Source: Fuerstiella sp. (GTDB taxonomy: Bacteria > Planctomycetota > Planctomycetia > Planctomycetales > Planctomycetaceae). Taken from it: a stretch of 64,000 nt of DNA. Position 1 is the first letter of the stretch. Each line of letters starts with the position of its first letter. Position numbers and translations under genes: made by a program. This document shows positions 47,715 to 56,233 of this stretch, in pieces. The stretch covers positions 1 to 64,000 of the forward strand of contig JALHMY010000040.1 in the NCBI GenBank assembly GCA_022843805.1, given 5' to 3'. The notes under the pieces were generated by a model. The model was given only the letters and a program-made list of their open reading frames with translations. It did not search any database and was not told the DNA's origin.

Positions 47715-48641
47715 ATGGCAATCGGTATCAGTCCGCTGGTGGATTTCGTGTTTAAGCTGATGCTCGGCAGTCCGGAGCACAGCAGAGTGACCATTCATTT
47801 TCTGAACGCGATTCTGGTGGATCATCCCAGGATTACGAGTGTTCAATTCCTGAATCCGTTTCTGGGCAAGCAAACCGAGACTGACAAGCTCGCCGTTCTG
47901 GACATACTGGCGACAGATGAGCACGGTCGATTGCTGAATATTGAAGTGCAAACTTCGCTGCCGGTCGGCATGTCTCAGCGTCTGACGTATTATGTTTCCA
48001 GTATTTACGTCAGTCAGCTGTACGAAAGTGATCCGTATCGCAAACTTCGTCCTGCGATTAGTATCTGCGTGCTGTCACAGTCCATGTTTCCGAAATCCAC
48101 CGGGCTGCATCTGGACTTTCGGTTGCGTGATGTGTCAGGGGAACTGACTCTGAACGACGACCTGCAAATCCACCTTTTGCAGTTGAATAATCTTCAGGTG
48201 ACAGCGGAAAATGTGTACAATGCGTCGCCTGCAGAACGCTGGGCCTGGTTTTTGCTGAATGCTGACAAGCTGACGTCCGCAGAAATTCGCCGTTTGTTCC
48301 CTGATCAGGAAATTTTGGAAGCCGCCGGAGTCCTGGAAATGATCTCAAAAACTCCCGAACAAATGATGCTTTACAACGCTCGGCTGAAGATGCAACTGGA
48401 CAACGAAGCGCGATTGTATCACGCTCGAGAAGAAGGCCTGAAAGAAGGCCTGAAAGAAGGACGGGAAGAGGGACGAGAAGAAGGCCTGGAGAAAGGCGAA
48501 CAGATTGGCCGCATCAAGGCGATGCGGGAAGTTCTCGGTCTGCGTCCGTTCACGGCGGAGGAGTTTGCTGGCTGTGATGCTGCTCAGCTGGCAAGCCTGG
48601 CTGACCAGTTGCAGCAACAGCTTCGAGATCGCAGCTCGTGA
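47715..48641 (+). CDS. Rpn-family recombination-promoting nuclease / putative transposase
   Basis: 308 residues. The PD-(D/E)XK core is LAVLDILATDEHGRLLNIEV followed by Q, with earlier SPLVDFVFKLMLGSPEHSRV and the usual TYYVSSIYVSQLYESDPYR. The C-terminus has tandem EEGLKEGLKEGREEGREEGL repeats as in many family members. Rpn proteins promote recA-independent recombination in E. coli and are often mobile. ATG at 47715 is where homology begins; a frame extends 50 codons upstream without support. It may be linked to the repeat elements downstream, but no terminal repeats flank it here. Confidence 0.85.
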   Translation: MAIGISPLVDFVFKLMLGSPEHSRVTIHFLNAILVDHPRITSVQFLNPFLGKQTETDKLAVLDILATDEHGRLLNIEVQTSLPVGMSQRLTYYVSSIYVSQLYESDPYRKLRPAISICVLSQSMFPKSTGLHLDFRLRDVSGELTLNDDLQIHLLQLNNLQVTAENVYNASPAERWAWFLLNADKLTSAEIRRLFPDQEILEAAGVLEMISKTPEQMMLYNARLKMQLDNEARLYHAREEGLKEGLKEGREEGREEGLEKGEQIGRIKAMREVLGLRPFTAEEFAGCDAAQLASLADQLQQQLRDRSS

Positions 48642-49002
48642 ACGATCACGACGAGGGGCCGCGACGGTGCTCGGGGAGACACTGCAGTACCAATTCTCCA
48701 CCGGTCAGTAACGAGAACGCATCGCTGGCATTATTGAGCTCCTCGGCGAGTCCGGCATGGGGTCAAATCACAAGCCGTAAAAGAAACCAGAGCCCGCGAG
48801 AACGCTGTGGATCCCGGATGCCGAATCGGTTTACAGCGGCGTTTCGTTTGGTGGGAGAGAAGAATATACTCGCGATCGCCAATTGATGGCATGGGACCGA
48901 TGTCGAAGCCGATGCTTGATGGGCGAGATCGAGCCGATCCTGCGTGGCGTGAAGCAAATCCTCGTTACGTTGGGAACTGGAAAACAATAAGTTATCGCCA
49001 TA
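48642..49002. other. intergenic, nothing recognised
   Basis: About 360 bp after the Rpn gene without a supported gene. It ends at a hairpin element and a MITE-like element. Confidence 0.35.
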
Positions 49003-49052
49003 GTCGCCTTTCGCTCCGCGAAAGAGCATCCTTATGCGGAGCAAAAGGCGAC
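49003..49052. repeat. palindromic element, 17-bp arms
   Basis: GTCGCCTTTCGCTCCGC (49003-49019) and GCGGAGCAAAAGGCGAC (49036-49052) are inverted, 16 of 17 matching, around a 16-base loop. It has no gene content and lies directly before the MITE-like element. Confidence 0.75.
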
Positions 49053-49072
49053 ACTGATTGTCTGACAGCGTC

Positions 49073-49335
49073 TTAGAACCCCTAACGAAACCTCCGTGGC
49101 CGCGTTGTGTCGAGAGTGGTTGAGCTGCAAGGAAGAGCGACGAGGCGACAAATGTCGTCGAGGAGTGATGACGCCGCAGATCGACCGCTCTCGATACAAC
49201 CCTCCGGGACGTTTGTGGTTGCGTCTCAGGCTTCGTCATTCGTCATCGACGGGGTGTCCCGTCTCTTCCTCACTCCTTGCCTGAAACGCAACCACAAACG
49301 TCGCGGCTCACGCAGGTTTTGTTAGGGGTTCTTAA
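49073..49335. mobile_element. MITE-like element with terminal and internal inverted repeats
   Basis: The left end GAACCCCTAAC then GAAACCTCCGTGG (49076 on) and the right end, read inward, GAACCCCTAAC then AAAACCTGCGTGAG, are imperfect terminal inverted repeats (first 11 bp identical). TTA flanks both sides (49073-49075 and 49332-49334), which looks like a 3-bp target duplication. Inside, GACGTTTGTGGTTGCGTCTC (49208 on) is matched inversely at 49279-49302 with one mismatch in 24. There is no transposase. Its left half is related to sequence at about 59724-59860. Confidence 0.7.
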
Positions 49336-49403
49336 TACAATCCACCCACACGCATAGTGTGCGAAAGTACACGCCACGAATCGAACGCATGCTGGCCGAG
49401 CCC

Positions 49404-50561
49404 TTACTGAAGATCCCTTAAAACCTCGAACGGCGGTTCATAGGAGTTTTCACCGCCTTCACGGGACGTAAAGAAATTGAACAAATAGACCCCGTCTGAA
49501 CCGTGCTTCAGCAGTTCCTTCGCTGCATGGCGGTATTCATCCGCGGTGAGATTCTTCTTGCCGCCTCCTTTGGTGCATTCGATGCCACCGTAGACGGGAA
49601 TCGTCGTAATCGCCTTCTTCCATTGTTCAATCGGCAAATCACCTCGCTCGAACAGGAACTCGCTCACCGCAACAAAATCAATCCATTTCTGTTTTTCCCA
49701 CGCTGCGATATCACAGCCAATCTGACGGCAGGTTTCCGGCGTCGGAACAGCTCTTCCATAGTTCGAAGGCACCCGCACGCCGAGAATCAGCCGACGACCT
49801 CGCTTGCGTCCGGTTTCGTCAAGCATCATCCGCACCCGCTGCAGGAGAGAATTCATTTTTGCCACTCGTTCATCAGTTGTGCCATCACGAAAGAAGTTTG
49901 GGAAGCGATTAAAGTCGAGTTCGATACCGTCGCATTCGTATCGCTGAACTGCCTCTTCAATCAGTGAAAACGTATAGTCCCGGACTTCTTCCCGACCGAA
50001 GTCCATAGCGCCGCTGCCGCGATATTGCTCTGTTCCCAGTCTCCATTCGGGATGATCGGCCAGAAAGCGGGTGCGCAGGAAATCGTTGCCGTGATCATCA
50101 TTCATGCGAAACGTCAGCAAGGCTTCACGACCACGACGCTTCGCCTCAGCCAGCATCAGAGCATAGGGATCGATGCCTGCATCAAAAAACTGTTTCAGGT
50201 TCTCGAATCTCTGCTTTTCCGACGGTGGCCACTTCGCCCTTTCTTCTGCAGTCGACAGAGTGCCTCGCATGGTTCCGACTTTCGTCGGATAATACATCAC
50301 CTGCGCATTGATGCAGACGAGAACCGTGTCAACAAGACTTCCGTCGTACGCAACTTCCTCTATCAGCCGAACGACATCATCTGAATTTACCGGGACAGGA
50401 CCTTTGCTATTCGCTTTGGTAGACAGACATGAATCACCGTCGAAGTTGTATAACACGCGACGAACTCCCGCTGCCGTTGCATTCTGGGCCGGGTCAGCCC
50501 CGTGAAGCGGCAACACAACGGACAGGATCAGACAGACTGGTATGAAGTACCGCATCACCAT
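49404..50561 (-). CDS. secreted glycoside-hydrolase-10-like TIM-barrel protein
   Basis: 385 residues. Signal peptide MRYFIPVCLILSVVLPLHGA. The body resembles the GHL10/COG1649 barrel family: GVRRVLYNFDGDSCLST, KRRGREALLTFRMNDDHGND, YTFSLIEEAVQRYECDGIEL, DFNRFPNFFRDGTTDERVAK and GRRLILGVRVPSNYGRAV. The acidic residues in CDGIELDFNR are candidates for the active site. Substrate is unknown. ATG at 50561 has AGGAG about 5 bases upstream. It is divergent from the sialidase-like gene. Confidence 0.72.
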   Translation of the reverse strand: MVMRYFIPVCLILSVVLPLHGADPAQNATAAGVRRVLYNFDGDSCLSTKANSKGPVPVNSDDVVRLIEEVAYDGSLVDTVLVCINAQVMYYPTKVGTMRGTLSTAEERAKWPPSEKQRFENLKQFFDAGIDPYALMLAEAKRRGREALLTFRMNDDHGNDFLRTRFLADHPEWRLGTEQYRGSGAMDFGREEVRDYTFSLIEEAVQRYECDGIELDFNRFPNFFRDGTTDERVAKMNSLLQRVRMMLDETGRKRGRRLILGVRVPSNYGRAVPTPETCRQIGCDIAAWEKQKWIDFVAVSEFLFERGDLPIEQWKKAITTIPVYGGIECTKGGGKKNLTADEYRHAAKELLKHGSDGVYLFNFFTSREGGENSYEPPFEVLRDLQ

Positions 50562-50967
50562 TTTTGCTCCTGTTAAACTGTTACGCAGAGAATCCCGGAC
50601 CTATGGTTCGACGACAAAAGAAGTGCGCGTGGCAGGTGACGTGCTGGTCGCTTCCCTTCCTTCACCGGGTACGGAAAATCAATGTACATCATGTGTCGTC
50701 GAGGCTTTTTTTACCATAGATGACCACAGATAGATGACACAGATGACCACAGATAAAGAGCACAAGCACAAACGCCCCTGTCATCTGTACAAATCTGTGT
50801 CATCAGCACTCCGTGATTTCTGAACCACACTCCTTTGCCGGAACTGCGGGGTGCAGGAGATTCCTGAATGCAGGTTTGATCGCTAACATACAGAGTCACT
50901 CCATTCCCGGCAGTTTTGTGAGGTGAATTTACAGGGGTCACAGCCTTCGAAATACTGGAGAAATCTG
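50562..50967. other. intergenic with inverted ATCTGTG repeat
   Basis: GATGACACAGAT (50733-50744) and ATCTGTGTCATC (50793-50804) form a perfect 12-bp inverted pair embedded in several further GACCACAGAT copies. This is the same motif class as at 8685 and 31214. The region also has to hold divergent promoters for the flanking secreted hydrolases. Confidence 0.55.
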
Positions 50968-52554
50968 ATGCAATTAAGAAACGTACTGCCATTTTTTCTG
51001 ACGGTGATGCTCGGCTTTCCCGCGTGGTCGGCTGCTGATCAGCTGAATGTGGACCTGCGGGCAAAGGAAGCGTCAGGCGACTGGGTGTTTTCTGATTCAT
51101 CAGCACGCATTGAAGATGGCGCTCTGGTACTGGATGGTCGCAAAAAGCTCTCGCGTGCCATTTATTCTCCGATGGAATGGACTGATGTTTCCGTCACCGC
51201 AAAGTTTCTCGTGGAACCACAGCCGTCCGGTGTGCTGGCATGTGGATTCATAGTCCGGGCTGTAGACGGCAGCACCTTCTACTATGTTCATTTCGATCGC
51301 GGACAGGCCATTCTGGTCAGGCACAGCCACGGGAACGAATGGAACGAAATCAGGAGAGTCAGCGGAATCAGTAAGCCGGCCGGGGAATGGCATGAAGGCA
51401 AACTTGAATGTCACGGCAGCACTCTGCGAGTATCCCTGAACGGAAAGCTGCTTTATGAGGCGACGGACGACTCGCTTGCCGGCGGACGCATTGGATTCTA
51501 CGGAAGTCAGGGCCTTGTGAAGGTGAAAGACATTCAGGTGGTCGGCGGTTCGACAAAACCTTCCGGCGAGTTTGTTATTCCTCCGCCTGCGTTTGTGTAT
51601 GTTTGTGAAGATGCGGGCGCCGGAGGATATGAGGCCTTCCCTGACGTCTGCCGACTGCAGGATGGCAGCCTCATGTGTGTGTTTTATGCCGGGTATGGCC
51701 ACATTGCACTGCCGAACGAGCAGTTGCCGAAAGGTGGCCGAATTTCATATTGCCTGTCAGACGATGAAGGCAAAACATGGTCCGCGGCGAAAACACTCTT
51801 TGACGGACCGGATGATGATCGTGACCCTTCCATCGTTCAGCTGAAGAGCGGACGAATGATCTGCAATTTCTTTTCACTTCGAAAAGGCAGTGGCGATCAG
51901 AGCTATACCGGACTGGGCACATGGATCATCACGTCAGATGATCGAGGAAAGTCCTGGTCCGAGCCGCAGAGGATTTCTGAAACTCACTACTGCAGCTCGC
52001 CGATTCGGGAGCTGTCTAATGGGCGACTCATTCTGGGGCTGTATACGGAAGATGCGCAGAATTCGCAGGGTTCGGTGGTTTTTAGCGATGACGAAGGTCG
52101 CACGTGGCAGGAGGAGATACTCATCGACAATGGCGGTATTCGGCTGGACGCAGAAACGGATCTGATCGAGCTGAAGGATGGAACCCTGTATGCTGCTCAA
52201 AGGCCGCAGATGTCCTTTGCCGAATCTCACGACAAAGGAAACACCTGGACGGTCTCAAAACCCATGGGATTTGATGGCCACTGCCCCTATTTCCTCAGAA
52301 TGCGGGAAGATGTCATCGTACTGGCGTTCAGGCTGCCGAACACCAGTCTGCGATACAGCCACGATGAGTGCCGGACATGGAGCGACAACGTTATGATCGA
52401 CGACGTCATCGGCGCCTATCCGTCGATGGTGAATCTCCGGGATGGCAGCGTACTGGTGGTGTATTATGAAGAAGGACAGGGGTCCAGTATTCGCTCAAAG
52501 CGATTCCGTATTTCGTCGAAAGGAATCGAATGGATCCCGCCGTCTGCCAGTTAA
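50968..52554 (+). CDS. secreted sialidase-like (BNR/Asp-box) protein with N-terminal DUF1080-like domain
   Basis: About 528 residues. Signal peptide MQLRNVLPFFLTVMLGFPAW. Residues about 25-200 form a jelly roll of the DUF1080/3-keto-disaccharide-hydrolase type (LVLDGRKKLSRAIYSPMEW, GFIVRAVDGSTFYYVHFDRG). The rest is a six-bladed sialidase-like propeller with five Asp boxes: SDDEGKTW, SDDRGKSW, SDDEGRTW, SHDKGNTW and SHDECRTW. Related exo-sialidases or other glycan hydrolases fit. Catalytic residues of classic sialidases (RIP, three arginines) were not identified. ATG at 50968 has GGAG 7 bases upstream. Confidence 0.82.
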   Translation: MQLRNVLPFFLTVMLGFPAWSAADQLNVDLRAKEASGDWVFSDSSARIEDGALVLDGRKKLSRAIYSPMEWTDVSVTAKFLVEPQPSGVLACGFIVRAVDGSTFYYVHFDRGQAILVRHSHGNEWNEIRRVSGISKPAGEWHEGKLECHGSTLRVSLNGKLLYEATDDSLAGGRIGFYGSQGLVKVKDIQVVGGSTKPSGEFVIPPPAFVYVCEDAGAGGYEAFPDVCRLQDGSLMCVFYAGYGHIALPNEQLPKGGRISYCLSDDEGKTWSAAKTLFDGPDDDRDPSIVQLKSGRMICNFFSLRKGSGDQSYTGLGTWIITSDDRGKSWSEPQRISETHYCSSPIRELSNGRLILGLYTEDAQNSQGSVVFSDDEGRTWQEEILIDNGGIRLDAETDLIELKDGTLYAAQRPQMSFAESHDKGNTWTVSKPMGFDGHCPYFLRMREDVIVLAFRLPNTSLRYSHDECRTWSDNVMIDDVIGAYPSMVNLRDGSVLVVYYEEGQGSSIRSKRFRISSKGIEWIPPSAS

Positions 52555-52643
52555 TCCACAGGACAAATACACAGTAGTACGTAACCGTCATTACGGGAAG
52601 TCCCTCGATTCCTGATTTGACAGTACGCACTTTATCGCGCTTG

Positions 52644-52673
52644 TTGACGATGCTGCATTAAGTTTGTTAACAT
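52644..52673 (+). promoter_or_regulatory. candidate sigma-70 promoter for the second DUF1559 operon
   Basis: TTGACG (52644-52649) and TAACAT (52668-52673) with an 18-base spacer. It uses the same -35 hexamer as the promoter at 42914-42942. If used, the leader before the ATG at 52928 would be about 245 nt, unusually long. Confidence 0.4.
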
Positions 52674-52927
52674 GCAGAGCCGCCAGATGCAAACTCAAAG
52701 AATCCTCGCCAAATTTACCGACGCTTTCATCCCGTAACAGCAACGCTTCGCAGCGGTAGCGGAAACAAGTTCCGACAGCACTGTTCCTGCATTTTGTATT
52801 CCTGCAGAATCCCACACCAAACTTCGATCCGTCTTCCATCTTTTTCGATTGCTTTAAGCTGATCCAGGCTCTCGGGGAGCGTCTTCGGGAGCGATTCGTT
52901 ACGTTGAGTTTCCTGGAGGTAAGTGTC

Positions 52928-53908
52928 ATGAAAGCCGAACGCTCTCGTCCTGCCCACACACGTGGGTTTACCCTGATTGAATTGCTGGTGGTGATTGCCA
53001 TCATCGCAATTCTGATCGCTCTGTTACTTCCAGCTGTTCAGCAGGCCCGTGAGGCGGCACGCAGAACACAATGCAAAAACAACCTCAAGCAAATTGGGCT
53101 CGCCCTTCATAATTATCACGACACGCACTCGATTTTTCCGTGCGGGGTATTCGCTGGAACAGGGCACATCTATCGATCAGCCGGCATGCATGGCAGTGGC
53201 TGGTTCCACCAGTCGCTTCCGTTTATGGAACAGTCGGCTCCGTACAGCTCAATCAGCAACTTCTTTGCTTCAGGCGCGGCGGTGGGCGGGGACAATGAAG
53301 TCTACAGGGCTCCGGAAGCCATTCGTCGGCTTCGACTGTCCGGATTCATGTGCCCATCCGACCCCAACGCTGGTTCCATTATTGGCCCCAACCATGCGAA
53401 CGGGTTCCAGGGAAACTATGTCATGTGCATGGGTTCAACCAACCTTGGCACATACGGCGGCTGGCCGGCAGCTCTGCATGGCGACAGAAGAAATGGTATG
53501 TTCTTCTTTCAGTCAAGCACTCGCATGCGGGACGTCATTGATGGCACTTCCAATACGATCATGGGCAGCGAAGGAGTGTCACGGGGAACCGGCCTGGAAT
53601 ACGGCGGGCCCGGCCAGTACTGGAATGGTTATTGGGGCGGTCCGCTGTTCACTGCAGCCCAAAGCCCGAATACTCCGGTGGCAGATCGCATCCACACCTG
53701 TCTGAACACGACAACAAGATACGCGCCCTGCGTCACCATCGGTGGAACCGGAACCGATGCCGGAGTCTTCGCCCGAAGCCTGCATATTGGTGGTGTTCAT
53801 ACGATGATGGCAGACGGGTCTGTCAGGTTTGTTTCGGAAAACATCGACTTCGCCACATGGCAGGGCCTTGCCACTCGAGCAGGATCTGAAGTCATTGGTG
53901 AATTCTGA
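52928..53908 (+). CDS. DUF1559 prepilin-like protein (H-X9-DG type)
   Basis: 326 residues. N-terminus RGFTLIELLVVIAIIAILIA is an archetypal prepilin signal (G/F cleavage, E at +5). The DUF1559 body has REAARRTQCKNNLKQIGLAL, HNYHDTHSIFPCGVFAGTGH and DVIDGTSNTIMGSEGV. The end has HIGGVHTMMADGSVRFVSEN, the H-X9-DG motif. ATG at 52928 has GGAGGT 7 bases upstream, a near-perfect ribosome-binding site, suggesting high expression. It is followed by a hairpin and a lipoprotein gene. It is the closest to the standard family of the two DUF1559 proteins here. Confidence 0.9.
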   Translation: MKAERSRPAHTRGFTLIELLVVIAIIAILIALLLPAVQQAREAARRTQCKNNLKQIGLALHNYHDTHSIFPCGVFAGTGHIYRSAGMHGSGWFHQSLPFMEQSAPYSSISNFFASGAAVGGDNEVYRAPEAIRRLRLSGFMCPSDPNAGSIIGPNHANGFQGNYVMCMGSTNLGTYGGWPAALHGDRRNGMFFFQSSTRMRDVIDGTSNTIMGSEGVSRGTGLEYGGPGQYWNGYWGGPLFTAAQSPNTPVADRIHTCLNTTTRYAPCVTIGGTGTDAGVFARSLHIGGVHTMMADGSVRFVSENIDFATWQGLATRAGSEVIGEF

Positions 53909-53929
53909 TCGCGGTCACCATGACACATG

Positions 53930-53959
53930 GACAGGATGCCTGTCAGCAGGCATCCTGTC
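53930..53959 (+). other. intercistronic hairpin, 13-bp perfect stem
   Basis: GACAGGATGCCTG, loop TCAG, CAGGCATCCTGTC. It sits 22 bp after the DUF1559 stop and ahead of the lipoprotein gene, with no T-run. It could stabilise the upstream message or reduce read-through to the lipoprotein gene. Confidence 0.8.
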
Positions 53960-54007
53960 ATCTCCGCAAAATATTTAAAACCCAATACAGACAATAAGGA
54001 GCGCGGT

Positions 54008-54460
54008 TTGATTCCCGAATCTGTAAATTCTTCATTGCGACATTTTACTTGTCTGAGTTTTCTTTGCCTGCTGGTGACCGGCTGCGGTGGTGCTGAAGGG
54101 CCATTCACGGTAACAGTCTCAGGCACGATTACTTTGGATGGCAATCCTGTTCCTTCCGGCCAGATACTGTTTAACGATATCGCCGGAAAGGAGAAAGCTT
54201 ACGCGGGACTGATCGACGGTGGAAAGTTTTCCTTTCCCTCTACGCTCGGTCAGAAAAAGGTCGTGATTACTTCGCCACAGGAAGTCAAAGGAAAATCGAC
54301 GGTCGTCGGGGGCACCCCCGGGGATCCGGTGAGTGAAGAAAATCCGGCACTTCAGATCCTTGAATCAATTCCTCCAATGTACAATTCGCAGTCGACTCTG
54401 ACGGCCGATGTGACGTCCGATGGACCAAACGAATTTACTTTCGACCTGAAGTCGAAGTAG
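54008..54460 (+). CDS. small lipoprotein paired with DUF1559 protein
   Basis: About 150 residues. The start is TTG at 54008, with AAGGAG 6 bases upstream; the longer ATG frame at 53927 overlaps the hairpin. The lipoprotein signal is HFTCLSFLCLLVTGCGGAEG with lipobox LVTGC. After it comes a beta-sandwich of transthyretin/carboxypeptidase-regulatory-like type: GTITLDGNPVPSGQILFNDI, IDGGKFSFPSTLGQKKVVIT. Planctomycetes often carry such a protein next to DUF1559. Function is unknown. Confidence 0.8.
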   Translation: MIPESVNSSLRHFTCLSFLCLLVTGCGGAEGPFTVTVSGTITLDGNPVPSGQILFNDIAGKEKAYAGLIDGGKFSFPSTLGQKKVVITSPQEVKGKSTVVGGTPGDPVSEENPALQILESIPPMYNSQSTLTADVTSDGPNEFTFDLKSK

Positions 54461-54488
54461 GTTTGCTGATACGCAGATCCAGCGAGGG

Positions 54489-54556
54489 AAATTCAACCGA
54501 TTGCCGGGCATCGCACGTCTGCGATGCCCGAAATCGGTTGAGTTTCCCTGTTTTTC
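54489..54556 (+). terminator. long-stem intrinsic terminator
   Basis: The inner stem GGGCATCGCA/TGCGATGCCC, with loop CGTC, and the outer stem TTCAACCGAT/ATCGGTTGAG form a long hairpin. CTGTTTTTC follows. It ends the DUF1559/lipoprotein operon. Confidence 0.85.
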
Positions 54557-55185
54557 TCTAAAAAAGGACTCCGGGTATCCCGGTCGCCTCGCTTCAGAAT
54601 TGTTGATCACATTGGCTGGATGATGCGCCTATAAAAAAACTCGTGCAGACGCCGTCATCGCCCTCTGTGAAGGTGAAGTCAGCCAATGTGGCAGTTGAGC
54701 AGTTGCCACGTTCATCTTCGAAAACGCCAACGCTCTGACCGAAAACCCCACTGGGCCGCGCACCGCTGGCTCTTTTGCCTCCCTGGAGTATCATGGGTTG
54801 AAGTCGCTGCACTTCCTTACCCGGATAAGCATTGGTTTGCGATGATGCATGCGGCCTGTCACACTATGCGTCATAAACGCACGATTAAACTGCACACTGC
54901 GCAGCATGGGGCGACATGCGAGCTTCGAGTGTTGAACGCTGTCGTTTCTCCGCCAGATCTTATGAGAATTCAGTTTATGTGATGGTTTCAAGCATTTCAG
55001 GCCGTATTTCAACAGATTTCAGTAGGGTGTCGACATTTCCAGCGGACAACACGTTTGTTGCCTGTTCGTATTCCAGTGTGATGGAATGGCTGTTGCCAGT
55101 GATTAAGCTGTCCCAGCTGCATCTCTGGCTCAGATGGCCGTGTGATCAGCTTCCTGGTCTTTGCTTTGCAAACAAAAGGCGAATT
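54557..55185. other. intergenic, possible decayed fragment on the minus strand
   Basis: About 630 bp. A minus-strand frame at 54594-54812 (for example GVFGQSVGVFEDERGNCSTA) has a protein-like composition but no recognised family. Nothing else was found. The region should hold the promoter of the gene at 55186. Confidence 0.35.
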
Positions 55186-56130
55186 ATGAATCAGCAGAGG
55201 TTTCTTCGTTTCTTCCTTGTGCTGGGAGGCCTTGCGACACTTTCCGTTCAGGCGCCGATAAGCGCACAGCAGAAGGCCGCAGTCACGGCGGATACCAGTC
55301 AGGAGCAGGCCATTCGTGCCACGGTAGATCATTTTGTCAGAGCTTATAACGCACATGACGCAAAGGCCATTGCTGATTTGTTTCTGCCCAATGCGCAGGT
55401 CGTCGATGAAAACGACAACACCATTCAGGGGAGGGAGGCAATTGAGAGTTTGTATGCAGGCGTATTTGAAGAAAACCCTGAGACCGGAATTGAAGTAAAC
55501 GTCGAATCGATCCGCTTTATAGGAACAAATCTGGCGGTTGAGATGGGGTCGACTCTGACTGTTCCTCCCGCCGGGGGAACTCCTGAATCAGGCCGTTACA
55601 GTGTCCTGCATATCCTGAATGACGGAAAATGGCTGATGGGACTTGTCCGTGATATTCCGTCAGAACCAACCCACCGTGATCACCTTGAGTCGCTGGCGTG
55701 GCTGGTGGGCGACTGGGTTGATGAAAGTCGTGATGGTCGGGTGCGGACTTCCTGCTCCTGGGCAGATAACAACAGTTTTCTGCTACAGGAAATTACCGTC
55801 ACACAGGCAGGCAAAGAATCCATCAGGATTACTCAGCGAATCGGATGGGATCCGCTGGGGAAACGCTTCAAATCCTGGGTGTTTGACTCCGAAGGAGGGT
55901 ATGGAGAAGCCAACTGGACACCAACGGAAACGGGCTGGCTGATCAAGGCGACCAGTGTCAACAGTGACGGCACAATTGCTTCAGCAACAAATCACATTCA
56001 GCCGACGAGTCTGGATCGTTATCTGTTTCAGTCCACAGACCGAGTATCCGGAAATGAAGTGCTGCAGCCAGTACAGGTCATCGTTGTCCGACAGCCGCCT
56101 GTTCCAAAGGCCGCCGAGCAGGCGAGATAG
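55186..56130 (+). CDS. secreted NTF2-like (SnoaL/DUF4440) protein with lipocalin-like tail
   Basis: 314 residues. Signal peptide MNQQRFLRFFLVLGGLATLS. Residues about 40-155 form a SnoaL/DUF4440 fold (EQAIRATVDHFVRAYNAHDA, KAIADLFLPNAQVVDENDN, GREAIESLYAGVFEENPET). The C-terminal half (HLESLAWLVGDWVDESRDGR, GWDPLGKRFKSWVFDSEGGY) resembles DUF1579-like beta barrels. Reaction is unknown. The upstream in-frame extension of 90 codons has no homology or signal peptide, so ATG at 55186 is used. A Gly-rich gene begins 103 bp downstream on the same strand. Confidence 0.78.
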   Translation: MNQQRFLRFFLVLGGLATLSVQAPISAQQKAAVTADTSQEQAIRATVDHFVRAYNAHDAKAIADLFLPNAQVVDENDNTIQGREAIESLYAGVFEENPETGIEVNVESIRFIGTNLAVEMGSTLTVPPAGGTPESGRYSVLHILNDGKWLMGLVRDIPSEPTHRDHLESLAWLVGDWVDESRDGRVRTSCSWADNNSFLLQEITVTQAGKESIRITQRIGWDPLGKRFKSWVFDSEGGYGEANWTPTETGWLIKATSVNSDGTIASATNHIQPTSLDRYLFQSTDRVSGNEVLQPVQVIVVRQPPVPKAAEQAR

Positions 56131-56233
56131 CAGGCAGGCGTCTGCCACACGCCGGTGCTCAGCATTTTCCGCAGGATTCAGGACACTAACAATTCAAATT
56201 CGCGTTTTTGACTTCGGTACCAGGATCAGATTG

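Noticed and set aside
47715-48641. The Rpn gene and following repeats as one complete insertion sequence.
   Set aside because: No terminal inverted repeats or target duplication enclose the gene; the element ends at 49073-49335 lie well downstream.
54594-54812. A 72-codon minus-strand frame that looks protein-like.
   Set aside because: No recognised family, no ribosome-binding site and no partner; kept only as a possible fragment.
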